Shown here: in pieces, positions 9,670 to 18,106 of the stretch
How positions within the stretch are numbered: the stretch's first letter is position 1
Layout: the number at the start of each line of letters is the position of its first letter
DNA from: Promethearchaeota archaeon
GTDB taxonomy: Archaea > Asgardarchaeota > Lokiarchaeia > Sigyniarchaeales > SOKP01
Reading direction: 5' to 3'
Assembly (NCBI GenBank): GCA_019058245.1
Contig: JAHPZJ010000030.1
Coordinates: 62,001 to 126,000 of the forward strand
Length of the DNA stretch: 64,000 nt
Notes under the pieces: generated by a model
Databases searched by the model: none
Told to the model about the DNA's origin: nothing
What the model saw: the letters and a program-made list of their open reading frames with translations, nothing else
Translations under genes and position numbers: made by a program

Positions 9670-10545
9670 ATGAATGAAAAAAATATTGAGAATCAATATT
9701 TGTCATTAAAAGACTTAATCTCTGAGAGTCTTATAAGAGATTTGATTTTATTCACTTTTCTTTTTATATTAATAATTACTCAATCATGGGAAAGTATATT
9801 ACTATTGTTATTTCCTCTTATAACATTTACATTTTCTTTTTTCTTTCGGATTATAAAAATTAATAAAAAGAGGACTAAATTTGAAAATGATCTAATTATT
9901 TATAATCCTTTAGGTTTGGAAGGAAAGAATGCAAATCGGTTATTTTTTTGTTCATTATTTCAACTAATTTTAATTTTTTGGATAGGTGCTGAGTCTTTAT
10001 ATAATCCACTTATAGTAAATAATTATATCTTATATTTTATTGGTTTATTTACTTTTTTTTATACATTTGGATTTTTTTGGATTTTTATTGATTTATGGAA
10101 GTACATCGGGATAAAAATCATTACAGATATGAATGTGGACAAGAATGATCTTCAGATTTCTGGAGATTTTAGAAATATTATTTCATTTATAAAACTAAAA
10201 AATTTTAAATTGATTTCGTTAACAACATTCGTGGTTTTTATATGTTTGAATATAATAAATTTGATAATATCTTTGCTTTTAAATAATAATCCTAATTTTG
10301 GTATGAAAATTTACCTTCCAGGTCTTCAATTAATAATAATTCCATATTTTTATTATGTTGTTCTTATAATTCCACCAGTTTTATCGATACTTCTTCTAAT
10401 TTTAAATTATAGAACTATTAATAATTTTAGTAGAGAAAAATTAGATAGAATTATTGCGCCATTACCTAAAAACTTGCAAGTAAAAATAATTGAAAACCTT
10501 AAAGCATTGAATAATAAAATTAAAAAACAATTAAATACGGAATAA
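9670..10545 (+). CDS. Multi-pass membrane protein of unknown function
   Basis: A 291-residue protein that I do not recognise. Six hydrophobic stretches suitable for membrane helices lie at about 24-37, 42-60, 91-107, 117-140, 180-204 and 219-246. They are followed by a charged, probably cytoplasmic tail (REKLDRIIAPLPKN onward). No catalytic motif is visible. It is divergent from gcvT and 66 bp upstream of the Ras-like GTPase on the same strand, so the two might be co-transcribed, but no functional link can be shown. Confidence 0.7.
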   Translation: MNEKNIENQYLSLKDLISESLIRDLILFTFLFILIITQSWESILLLLFPLITFTFSFFFRIIKINKKRTKFENDLIIYNPLGLEGKNANRLFFCSLFQLILIFWIGAESLYNPLIVNNYILYFIGLFTFFYTFGFFWIFIDLWKYIGIKIITDMNVDKNDLQISGDFRNIISFIKLKNFKLISLTTFVVFICLNIINLIISLLLNNNPNFGMKIYLPGLQLIIIPYFYYVVLIIPPVLSILLLILNYRTINNFSREKLDRIIAPLPKNLQVKIIENLKALNNKIKKQLNTE

Positions 10546-10611
10546 AAATTTATTAACATCATAACTTATATTATTATAATTAATATCTTCTAAAGATTTA
10601 GGTTCTGTATC

Positions 10612-11145
10612 ATGACTCTGAGAAAATTGCTCTTTAAGGTGGTTATTGTAGGAGATGGGGGCGTAGGAAAGAGTACTATGGTGCAGAGACTAACAACAGG
10701 AGAGTTTATACCACAAAAAATTACAATAGGAACGGACCTTGCTGTTGTAAACATAGAGATTGATAATGAAATTACAGTTAGTCTCCAGATCTGGGATTTT
10801 GCTGGAGAGAGGCGTTTTCGAATATTCTTACCTAATTACTCTCGAGGCGCTACGGGATGTTTACTTTGTTATGATATTACTAGACAAACTAGTTTTGAAA
10901 GTCTGGATGAGTGGTTTAATATTGTTAATGATAACGCTGAAAATCCTGTTTTTATCTTAGTTGGAGAAAAACTTGATTTAGCTGATATTAGGAGGAGTGT
11001 AGAGTATAGCCATGGTAAAGAATTCAAAAATCAATATGATTTAGATTACTTTTTTGAGACTTCCTCAAAAAGTGGTGAAAATAATATGATGATTTTTGAA
11101 ACCTTAACTCGTAAAATCCTTGAAAAACGTAAAGTGCTTGATTAA
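10612..11145 (+). CDS. Ras/Rab-superfamily small GTPase with altered G3 and G4 motifs
   Basis: A 177-residue single-domain P-loop GTPase of the Ras/Rab type found widely in Asgard archaea and eukaryotes. G1 is GDGGVGKST at 14-22 and the switch I Thr lies in TIGTD. G3 is WDFAGER at 61-67, so the position of Ras Gln61 is Glu66. G4 is VGEKLDL at 117-123, so the usual Asn of NKxD is Glu119. G5 is ETSSK at 149-153. There is no C-terminal cysteine, so lipid anchoring of the Rab kind is not expected. Fold assignment is firm. Intrinsic GTP hydrolysis may be weak and nucleotide specificity may be relaxed, which is inference. Confidence 0.93.
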   Translation: MTLRKLLFKVVIVGDGGVGKSTMVQRLTTGEFIPQKITIGTDLAVVNIEIDNEITVSLQIWDFAGERRFRIFLPNYSRGATGCLLCYDITRQTSFESLDEWFNIVNDNAENPVFILVGEKLDLADIRRSVEYSHGKEFKNQYDLDYFFETSSKSGENNMMIFETLTRKILEKRKVLD

Positions 11146-11210
11146 AAATAATTCTGGTATTTTAATAGAAATATAATAAGGAAATAAAAATAATTTAAAA
11201 TATGTTAATT

Positions 11211-12155
11211 TTATTCTTCAAGAATGTCTTTTAGCTCATCTACGTTAAGCTTTAAATATTTAGCTGTTACTAAATCTTTACCTAGAAGATTTAGAAAGTT
11301 TTTCTTTCGTTTTTTATTTAAGAACTTTTTCATCTCAGATAAATCTGGATTAGGATCGGTAATTTCAATCAACTTCTTTTTTACTGCTGTATCTACTAAT
11401 TTTTGTCCAATATCAGTTCTAATAATTAAAAATGACTCTCCTGAACCTTTTGGAGCTCCCCAAGGAGAGTAGGAAATATCTGAAAATTCTCCTGAAAAAT
11501 CTGTGCAGTATTTGCAGCCTGTCATTCCACCAGAAGAGCAAGCAAAAGCTATTTTTAGCGATGTACGTTCTGCTCCAGTATTAAAGTCAGAGACTAAAAT
11601 TTTGGCAAGTCCTTGTAAATGACATGGATTAGCAATAATCCCAATATCCCGCTTGTAATCCTTATAAGCTTGACCAATTCCGGTAATTAAAGGGCCAGCA
11701 TTATCCATTGTAGCATTTGGTATGTATTTTTTAGCATCCTTAGCATTATCAACTACAATAGGAAACGCAACGGGTGGTTTTTTACTTTTTGGCTCACTCA
11801 AAACCATGTGTTTCACGATGCCAGCATCAAAAGCCGCAGCAACTAAATTATATAGAATTGGGTCTTTATTTTTTGATTTTACTTGAATTATATCATTATA
11901 AACTCCAACAGCTAGATCTACACGGGTTTTTCCAAATAGTTTCAGTTCAATTTCCGATATAGGAAGAAATGATCGTGGACAAGAGTTGTAACAGAGACCT
12001 ACAGTCTCAGCACATTCATCTACTACATAAGCCTCCCCACTTTCCTTATTAAAGTCCATATGTGGACAAAAGGCATTACAAGTTCCACAGTGAATACATA
12101 ATCCTGCATAGATCACTTCATTTTCGAGATCTTGACTCGATTTTTCAATTTTCAT
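11211..12155 (-). CDS. Coenzyme F420 hydrogenase/dehydrogenase beta subunit-like (FrhB/FdhB family)
   Basis: A 314-residue iron-sulfur flavoprotein of the FrhB family, which moves electrons between ferredoxin-like centres, FAD and F420. A 4Fe-4S ligand set CIHCGTCNAFCP lies at residues 19-30, with further cysteines in CYNSCPRS. The family segment ANPCHLQGL lies near residue 177. A second Cys group follows in FACSSGGMTGCKYCTDF, then the conserved SPWGAPKG. No hydrogenase large or small subunit is adjacent, so the partner is unknown. Candidates include formate dehydrogenase, heterodisulfide-reductase-type complexes, or action alone as an F420:ferredoxin oxidoreductase. A 16-bp palindrome lies 31 bp upstream of the start. 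Confidence 0.88.
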   Translation of the reverse strand: MKIEKSSQDLENEVIYAGLCIHCGTCNAFCPHMDFNKESGEAYVVDECAETVGLCYNSCPRSFLPISEIELKLFGKTRVDLAVGVYNDIIQVKSKNKDPILYNLVAAAFDAGIVKHMVLSEPKSKKPPVAFPIVVDNAKDAKKYIPNATMDNAGPLITGIGQAYKDYKRDIGIIANPCHLQGLAKILVSDFNTGAERTSLKIAFACSSGGMTGCKYCTDFSGEFSDISYSPWGAPKGSGESFLIIRTDIGQKLVDTAVKKKLIEITDPNPDLSEMKKFLNKKRKKNFLNLLGKDLVTAKYLKLNVDELKDILEE

Positions 12156-12186
12156 TTGTTTTAACCATGTTCGTTATTTTTTGATT

Positions 12187-12202
12187 GTGTGAAATTTCAC
12201 AC
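12187..12202. promoter_or_regulatory. Perfect 16-bp palindrome, probable operator
   Basis: GTGTGAAATTTCACAC reads identically on both strands. It lies 31 bp before the start of the FrhB-like gene and 142 bp after the end of the upstream winged-helix gene, both on the minus strand. Its GC-bearing arms stand out in an AT-rich spacer, so chance is less likely than for A/T-only palindromes. Function as a transcription-factor site is inferred from symmetry and position. It resembles the half-site pattern TGTGA/TCACA with a 4-base spacer. Confidence 0.6.
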
Positions 12203-12344
12203 TAAGTAAAATCCAGCACTAATAAAAAGGTTTTTTATCAACTATTAAAAATTAAAATTCCTTTTTTTTAGGTTTCAATTAATTGAGTTTGTAATATTCA
12301 TATCAAAAAGAAACTAAAAACGAAAAAGAAAAACACTTTTTAAA

Positions 12345-12617
12345 TTAATCTAAAAAACGAGAACAAGTTTTATCAAGTTTTTTTATTAGATGATCTCGAT
12401 CTTTCCAAATGATCCATGTGCTTCCCGATTTTTCGAAATGAAACCCATCATATTCATCTTTAATTTTGGTTAGAGATTTCTTAATGAAACTCCAGGAAAA
12501 GCCAGTATCTTCAACAATTTTAGCAATAGCGATAGGATGATTTATTTCAAGAATTTCATTTAAATATGCTATTATTTTATCTAATCCTGTTTTAGGGGCA
12601 TTTTCTTTTTCAGACAT
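12345..12617 (-). CDS. Small winged-helix DNA-binding-like protein
   Basis: A 90-residue protein with a pattern of a winged helix-turn-helix: helix 1 at about 13-26 (DKIIAYLNEILEI), a helix-turn-helix IAIAKIVEDTGFSWSFIKKSLTKI at 30-53 and a beta-wing FHFEKSGSTWIIWK. No ligand or metal-binding motif is seen. It precedes the FrhB-like gene on the same strand, with the perfect palindrome between them, so it is a candidate regulator of that gene or of itself. The fold is suggested by pattern only. Confidence 0.65.
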   Translation of the reverse strand: MSEKENAPKTGLDKIIAYLNEILEINHPIAIAKIVEDTGFSWSFIKKSLTKIKDEYDGFHFEKSGSTWIIWKDRDHLIKKLDKTCSRFLD

Positions 12618-12719
12618 TTATAATTCATTTTGATTATTTGGAGTTTTTTTCATCTTTAATAAAAAAGAAGTTGAAATTATTATTTATTTTTTAATTCTAT
12701 AATATTATTCTTTGAATTT

Positions 12720-13904
12720 TCACTTATATTTAAGAAAATCTCCTGTCCGCATCAATTTAGTAGGGCGAAAATAATTTTTCCCCGATTTTTCAGCAAAGTC
12801 TTCTAATAACTTGGACCATTCTTTATATCTATCCTTTCCTAATTCAAATGGACCACGTGAACGCATTCCAGCAATCATAGTTTTATCAATTGTTTCATAA
12901 CTTGACACAATTCCTTCTTCTAAGAGCCTACAGCCTTCATTCATTTGAAGTGCCATAAAACATTCCATATTCGCTAAATTAGCTTTTTTTGCTCCATGAG
13001 TTATAGGCTTTCCATCCTCTGTCCATTCAAGAAAACCTTTTCCTGTTTTTCTTCCTAGATTCCCTTCATCAATTAGTTTGGTTAATGCTTTTCCAGTAGC
13101 AAAATCTGGAGATATATTTTCCTCAAAATATTTCACAGAATTACGTATTACATCTAAACCTAAATAATCTCTTTTAGCAAGCCCTCCCATTTGATTTGGA
13201 ACAACAAGATCTTCATTAAGATCCTTCCATGGAATTCCTTTTTCCATCGCAACATCAGTTAACCAATCTACATATGCTCCACTTGTTATAGTTAATCTAT
13301 TAACGATAAAGCCTGGACTTTCTTTTTCAATCCGGGCGACAAACTTTTTTCCTCCAATGTAAGGAAGCGATTCACCAATGGCCGCACCAATTTCAAAAGT
13401 CTCATCAGAGGTTTCTTTACCTTTAATCAGTTCAATCAATTCAAGTATAGGTATAGGTGTAAAAAAATGCATTCCGACTACTTTTTCAGGTCTACCAGAA
13501 CTAGAGGCAATTTCTGTAATACTCATTGTAGAAGTATTTGTAGCTAGAATCGTGTGTTCTGGAGCGGAATTACCTAATTTTTTAAAAGTTGATTGTTTAA
13601 GATCCATAAATTCTGGTACGGACTCAACTATATAATCGGCTTTAGATGCTTTTTCAAAATCTCTTTCTATAATTAATTTATCCAAAATACTTTTTGCAGA
13701 TTTTTCTCCTAGTAGTCCCTTAGTTTCTAATTTTTTAAGACCTGTTTCAATAAAATTGGCCGCAATGTCTAGGGTTTTCTGAGTTCTTGACCATAGTTTT
13801 ACACTTTCAAATTGATCAGACATGATCCCCACTTGGGCAATTTCACGGCCCATTGTACCAGCACCAATAACTGAAAATTCTTTATATTTACTAATATCTG
13901 TCAT
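12720..13904 (-). CDS. 3-hydroxyacyl-CoA dehydrogenase
   Basis: Oxidises 3-hydroxyacyl-CoA to 3-ketoacyl-CoA with NAD+. The N-terminal Rossmann fold has GAGTMGREIAQ at residues 14-24, followed by ATNTSTMSITEI and the catalytic-His segment GMHFFTPIPILELIE near 143-157. GNLGRKTGKGFLEW marks the C-terminal dimerisation domain. At 394 residues it is longer than the 280-300 residue single-repeat enzymes; the extra about 90 residues appear to be a second partial 3HCDH_C domain. It fits with the acyl-CoA dehydrogenase, enoyl-CoA hydratase and thiolase-like genes near 50-55 kb as beta-oxidation functions. Confidence 0.93.
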   Translation of the reverse strand: MTDISKYKEFSVIGAGTMGREIAQVGIMSDQFESVKLWSRTQKTLDIAANFIETGLKKLETKGLLGEKSAKSILDKLIIERDFEKASKADYIVESVPEFMDLKQSTFKKLGNSAPEHTILATNTSTMSITEIASSSGRPEKVVGMHFFTPIPILELIELIKGKETSDETFEIGAAIGESLPYIGGKKFVARIEKESPGFIVNRLTITSGAYVDWLTDVAMEKGIPWKDLNEDLVVPNQMGGLAKRDYLGLDVIRNSVKYFEENISPDFATGKALTKLIDEGNLGRKTGKGFLEWTEDGKPITHGAKKANLANMECFMALQMNEGCRLLEEGIVSSYETIDKTMIAGMRSRGPFELGKDRYKEWSKLLEDFAEKSGKNYFRPTKLMRTGDFLKYK

Positions 13905-14033
13905 CAGAATATCTTATAATTATTATTTTTTATAAATTAAATAATTTAAGAGGATAATAAAAGTTGTTGTTAAGAATCCCTTTTGAAAAGAATTTTACTT
14001 ATAATACTCTTTGATTTATCTGAATTTAAAATA

Positions 14034-15008
14034 TTAAATAGTATAAATATACCAAGAAAATAGCATTATACTAATCCCTAGAAAAATAGATATTGGCAAA
14101 CCGGGTAATATTTTATTTCTTTTCAATCCTAAAATAGTAAGACCTGTTCCTGAAATTATAGCAATAGCAGTTAAAATCATAACTACTATATTATTTGTCT
14201 GAATAAGGGCACTTGAAGTCAACATACTATAAAAAGCTAGGTCTCCTATCCCAATTTCCAATTTGGATGTATCATACTCATATTCTCCACTTTTAATTTT
14301 TTGTTTTAATTCTGAATCAGATGGAACATTTTGATCTTCTGGAAGTGATGCAATATCAATTAATTGTTTTATAGGTCCATGTTTATATAAAACAGCAAAG
14401 AGATCCCAACAAGAAATTCCGATTAATATGGCTAGAGTTGTCCAAAGAGGCATTATAACCCCCATAGTTGCTCCAATTAATAATCCTATATATAATACGA
14501 CAAAATTTTTTGTTTTTATTGATTCTGAAGTAAAATATTGATAAATCATAAAAATTGTAAAAATTGCTACAAGAATAATCAATTCAATATCAAGGATGTA
14601 AAATAAAAGTGGTGATCTTGAAAATAATAAATAAAGTACAATTTCTCCAAAAAACCAAGTTTGAAAAAACCCGATAAAGGCAAAAGTAAATCCAAAAAGA
14701 TACTTTAGAACACCTATACCTTTTTTTTTTATTATAAATACTATAATAAATGCTGAAACTGTTGCTAATGCTGTAAAAATTATTCCATTTAAAATTCCTC
14801 CTAGGGCACCCATTTCGCTCTCTGGAAGGTAACCCCCATCTACTTGAAATCCATACTCAACGTATGTTATATAAGCTAAAATTCCTGCAACAATTACTAC
14901 AAGTATTATAGGTAATGGATATAATTTTCTAGTTATTCTATATGTAGGAAAAAAGTGAGGGATAGAATCTTTTTTAACAACTTCTTTATCTTCAGAACTT
15001 TCAGCCAT
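14034..15008 (-). CDS. Presenilin-like intramembrane aspartyl protease
   Basis: A 324-residue multi-pass membrane protein whose C-terminal half carries the three presenilin signatures. First is a helix with CWDLFAVLYKHGPIKQL at 200-216, matching the YD motif region with Asp202. Second is a helix with GIGDLAFYSML at 253-263, the GxGD motif with Asp256. Third is LPGLPIS at 301-307, the PALP motif position. Asp202 and Asp256 would be the catalytic pair. A short hydrophilic loop (222-250) separates the two catalytic helices. The N-terminus (1-30) is charged and cytoplasmic. Tyr-to-Trp before Asp202 and Ala-to-Gly in PALP are the visible departures. Archaeal presenilin/SPP homologs are known as a family; substrates here are unknown. 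Confidence 0.85.
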   Translation of the reverse strand: MAESSEDKEVVKKDSIPHFFPTYRITRKLYPLPIILVVIVAGILAYITYVEYGFQVDGGYLPESEMGALGGILNGIIFTALATVSAFIIVFIIKKKGIGVLKYLFGFTFAFIGFFQTWFFGEIVLYLLFSRSPLLFYILDIELIILVAIFTIFMIYQYFTSESIKTKNFVVLYIGLLIGATMGVIMPLWTTLAILIGISCWDLFAVLYKHGPIKQLIDIASLPEDQNVPSDSELKQKIKSGEYEYDTSKLEIGIGDLAFYSMLTSSALIQTNNIVVMILTAIAIISGTGLTILGLKRNKILPGLPISIFLGISIMLFSWYIYTI

Positions 15009-15131
15009 TATAAGGATTAGTTATTTAATTAAAATATTAATTTTTCGATTATAATATAAGTATTAGCTTAAATAACTTAAAAATAAAAAATCAAATTATT
15101 CAATTTTTGATTTCAAGAAAGAAACTTCTTA

Positions 15132-15905
15132 TTGACAGTAACTTTAAATATTTTTGTTATGCCAAAACTCCAAAAATATATGAAAAAAATAAGGAGATAT
15201 AAGGAAAAATTAAAGGAATTGATTATTCGTATAGGAATTTCTTACCCGATAGAACTTGAGTTGATTGATGAGACCCTAACAAAACTTATTTTGCCATGCC
15301 ATTTAGGAATAATGTTTTTTGGAGATTTTGATGTATCTTTCTTCAAAAAAATTTCAATTAATTTAAATCAAATATTTGATTCTTTTTTTTTTGATATTAG
15401 AAATTTAGGAAGTTTTAATTTTTCTATAAAACAGTTCTATAAAGGTGTAAAAAAGGAATTTAGAGAATTGAAAAAGACATCTACCAAAATTAAAATACAT
15501 CCAACTAATAAATTCTATCAAATTTTAATTAATAGAAGGAGAGAAGAAAACCTTGGTATGATACTTGCTATAACCGATCTTCCTATATTTTCAAGTACTA
15601 ATAATAATATATTATTTTTATTTGGAGAAGCCAACTTAAAACATCGTTGTTGTATAGTATCATCATTAATATTAAAAGAAGTATTTTATAATAGACAAGC
15701 AAATCGAGTTCTAGTTGAGAAACGTATTATTAAAGAAATAATCCACGAGGTTGGTCATTTAGTTTTAGGTCCTGATCATTGTGATAATCTCTCTTGCGTG
15801 ATGAGATTTTCCAAAAATATTGAGGAAATTGACCAAAAAAAAAAGGAATTATGTAAAAAATGTAAGATTAAATTAAACAAAATAAAAGATGATTTTAATT
15901 TCTAG
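15132..15905 (+). CDS. amzA: Archaemetzincin-like zinc metalloprotease
   Basis: A 257-residue protein with the archaemetzincin signature near its C-terminus. The zinc-binding segment HEVGHLVLGPDHCDNLSCVM is followed after about 17 residues by a CKKC pair, giving a structural zinc site as well as the catalytic one. FGEANL and RIIKEIIHE precede it as in the family. I accept the TTG at 15132 because it supplies the first strand (TVTLNIFVMP), as in known family members; the next ATG at 15159 would delete it. The family is usually about 180 residues, so this one has insertions in its first half. The third zinc His is one residue further from HExxH than in classic metzincins. Divergent from the presenilin-like gene. 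Confidence 0.82.
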   Translation: MTVTLNIFVMPKLQKYMKKIRRYKEKLKELIIRIGISYPIELELIDETLTKLILPCHLGIMFFGDFDVSFFKKISINLNQIFDSFFFDIRNLGSFNFSIKQFYKGVKKEFRELKKTSTKIKIHPTNKFYQILINRRREENLGMILAITDLPIFSSTNNNILFLFGEANLKHRCCIVSSLILKEVFYNRQANRVLVEKRIIKEIIHEVGHLVLGPDHCDNLSCVMRFSKNIEEIDQKKKELCKKCKIKLNKIKDDFNF

Positions 15906-15922
15906 AAGATATACAATAATAA

Positions 15923-17173
15923 TTAAAAACTAACGATTGGTAATTTATGGACAAAATCTTTAACTAATTCAACTCGTTCTTTCCTTTCCTTATTATAATA
16001 TCTCAAGGGATAAAGTTCATTAATAATAAATTTATAGAGTTTTATCCAAGTCTTGGCAACTTTGCTAATTCTATAATTTTGCGCCACCATTTTAGAGTGA
16101 ATTCCCATTTCTGCACGTAGATCGTCATCTTTAAATAATTCCACAATCCTTTTTTTGAATTCATCAAGATTATCAGCAAGATATCCTGTTTTGCCATGTT
16201 TAATTACATTTGAAATACCCACTGCATTTGCTCCGACGCAAGGTGTTCCTTGTGCCATTGCTTCAATTAGAACTAATCCTTCTGCTTCAATCCAAGACCA
16301 AAGACAAGCTAAATCGGCTGTATTGTATAATTTTAATAAATCTGTAAAAGGAACTCGACCTAAATAAGAAACTATATCCTTATAATTTTTCTTTTTAATC
16401 AACTTTAAAACTGCTGTAGATGAAGGTCCATCGCTCCCAACTAGGACTAAATGTGAATCCGGGACTTCTTTTTGAATTTTTTTAAAGGTTTTTATTACAT
16501 TCAAATGATATTTTTCAGGGGATAGCCTAGAAACATATAAAAGTATTTTTTTACTGTCTAAATTATATTTATCTCGTATCCCATTTTCCTTTACATCTGA
16601 AAAATATAAATCTGAAATTCCATTAGTTAAACATACTATTGGTTCTTTAAATCTTTGGTCTCTAAGTAAATCCTTTTTTGATTTTGTTGGCACAGAGACT
16701 AGATCATACTTATCTAAAACATGTCTTTCATACCGCCAAACCCAATCCATTCTTGCCAATAATTTGCCAAATATGGGAATATATTGTGCTGTATAAAAGG
16801 ATAACGGAGAGTTATGTGTTCCTGTCATCGGAATACCCAAATATTTTGCCCAATTGATTGCCATAGAACCAAAACTAGCATGTGTATGGATATGAGCAAT
16901 ATCTAAATAATCATGATTACAAAAAAAATATTTGTGTATTGGAAAACTTAATACTACTCCTGTTTTAGGTGAGATCTTAGCCCCAAAGAAGTTATGGAGG
17001 TGCAAATTCTTGGGAATGTTTTTAGGTTTTTCTATTCCTGGCGCATAAACATGAATGTCATGTCCGGTATATTTAGCCATTGCCTCAGCAAGGTTTCTAC
17101 AAGCAATTGCAGTACCATTTACTTGTGAATACATTGAAGTGAAAAATCCGATATTTAGCTTTTGTTTAACCAT
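15923..17173 (-). CDS. GT4-family glycosyltransferase (GT-B fold)
   Basis: A 416-residue retaining glycosyltransferase with the two-Rossmann GT-B layout. The N-terminal domain opens with IGFFTSMYSQVNGTA and has HIHTHASFG near 94-102. The C-terminal domain has LLYVSRLSPEKYHLNV near 213-228 for nucleotide-sugar contact and the E-x7-E segment EAEGLVLIEAMAQGTP near 294-309. No membrane helix is predicted, so it is cytoplasmic or peripheral. Family members glycosylate lipids or build surface glycans. The acceptor is unknown. Its 3' end is convergent with the archaemetzincin gene, 17 bp apart. Confidence 0.9.
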   Translation of the reverse strand: MVKQKLNIGFFTSMYSQVNGTAIACRNLAEAMAKYTGHDIHVYAPGIEKPKNIPKNLHLHNFFGAKISPKTGVVLSFPIHKYFFCNHDYLDIAHIHTHASFGSMAINWAKYLGIPMTGTHNSPLSFYTAQYIPIFGKLLARMDWVWRYERHVLDKYDLVSVPTKSKKDLLRDQRFKEPIVCLTNGISDLYFSDVKENGIRDKYNLDSKKILLYVSRLSPEKYHLNVIKTFKKIQKEVPDSHLVLVGSDGPSSTAVLKLIKKKNYKDIVSYLGRVPFTDLLKLYNTADLACLWSWIEAEGLVLIEAMAQGTPCVGANAVGISNVIKHGKTGYLADNLDEFKKRIVELFKDDDLRAEMGIHSKMVAQNYRISKVAKTWIKLYKFIINELYPLRYYNKERKERVELVKDFVHKLPIVSF

Positions 17174-17225
17174 TATGCTTCGATAGGTAAATGATTGAAC
17201 TATCTAGAAAAAAATATTTTGATAG

Positions 17226-17241
17226 AAAAAACATGTTTTTT
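17226..17241. repeat. 16-bp A/T-flanked palindrome upstream of the GT4 gene
   Basis: Six A, CATG, six T: a perfect palindrome 52 bp upstream of the glycosyltransferase start. A second palindrome of related sequence (14 bp, core AAACATATGTTT) lies 14 bp further upstream. Paired operators are possible. The composition is close to what AT-rich DNA produces by chance, so confidence in function is low. Confidence 0.35.
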
Positions 17242-17255
17242 TACTATATTTTAAT

Positions 17256-17269
17256 TAAACATATGTTTA
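17256..17269. repeat. 14-bp palindrome upstream of the GT4 gene
   Basis: TAAACATATGTTTA is a perfect palindrome that shares the AAACAT / ATGTTT arms with the palindrome at 17226-17241. The rest of 17174-17541 (about 370 bp) is AT-rich spacer in which I see no other gene or structured element. Confidence 0.35.
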
Positions 17270-17541
17270 TTTAAAAAGATATAAAGTTTAATAAAAAAAA
17301 CTCGGATTTTTAATAAGATTTGTATAGTTAAATATTATGCTATTTAATGTTAATCTTATATTATATTTATTTCTCCTTAATTATAATAATATGGGGATAT
17401 AATATTACTATTTAGATAATATCAAACCACAGATTTAAAGATAAAATTTTCTATAATTCTTATTAGTAATAATTTACAAAATAAGTAAAATTGAATAATA
17501 AATTAATAAAATTTTTTTGTATTGGAATATGATTTAATAAC

Positions 17542-17721
17542 ATGGATCTGCAAAAAGAAAAGGAAATTATTGATGAAATCATGAATCAACGAAGGTTATC
17601 TTATTCTATCGAAATATTAGATATTCAAGGAAATAAATATACCGTTCGTAATAATTTCGGTTCTTCAATTGTATATGTGAAGAAGGGCGATCATTTTTTT
17701 TTAGAGGGAGAAATAGACTAA
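17542..17721 (+). CDS. Small protein of unknown function, 59 residues
   Basis: An ATG-initiated frame of 59 codons ending in TAA. The N-terminal part is charged and helical (DLQKEKEIIDEIMNQRR). It is followed by a strand-rich part (YSIEILDIQGNKYTVRN, SIVYVKKGDHFFLEGEID) that looks like a small beta-barrel. Codon pattern and amino-acid balance look genuine, and there is no longer frame on either strand. It precedes the unknown gene at 18107 on the same strand. I do not recognise a family. Confidence 0.6.
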   Translation: MDLQKEKEIIDEIMNQRRLSYSIEILDIQGNKYTVRNNFGSSIVYVKKGDHFFLEGEID

Positions 17722-18106
17722 AAATCTACATATTTTTATTCATACTATTCAATATCTCAGTTTTATTTTAAAAATTATTTATTTTTTAGGCTATTATGTT
17801 TTTAATTCAAAAAATTAAAAATATTATAATATTTATTAGTTAAGAATATAAAATAATAATTTTATAAATTAATTAACTGAAAGAAGATACTTAAATAATT
17901 TTAGTTGATAAAAAATTCGAAGAAGAAGAGCAGCATCAAATGCTACGGAAGGTAAATTCATTGAAAAATTTCGGGCAGTTATAGATGATAATACCTCCCT
18001 TACTATCTATAATAAAAAAAAAAGATCATTTTGCATTATACGAAGGGATTTAGCAAAATCTTATGAAATTGAGGTTGATGCTTCTGAAGCACCAATATTA
18101 AATAAG

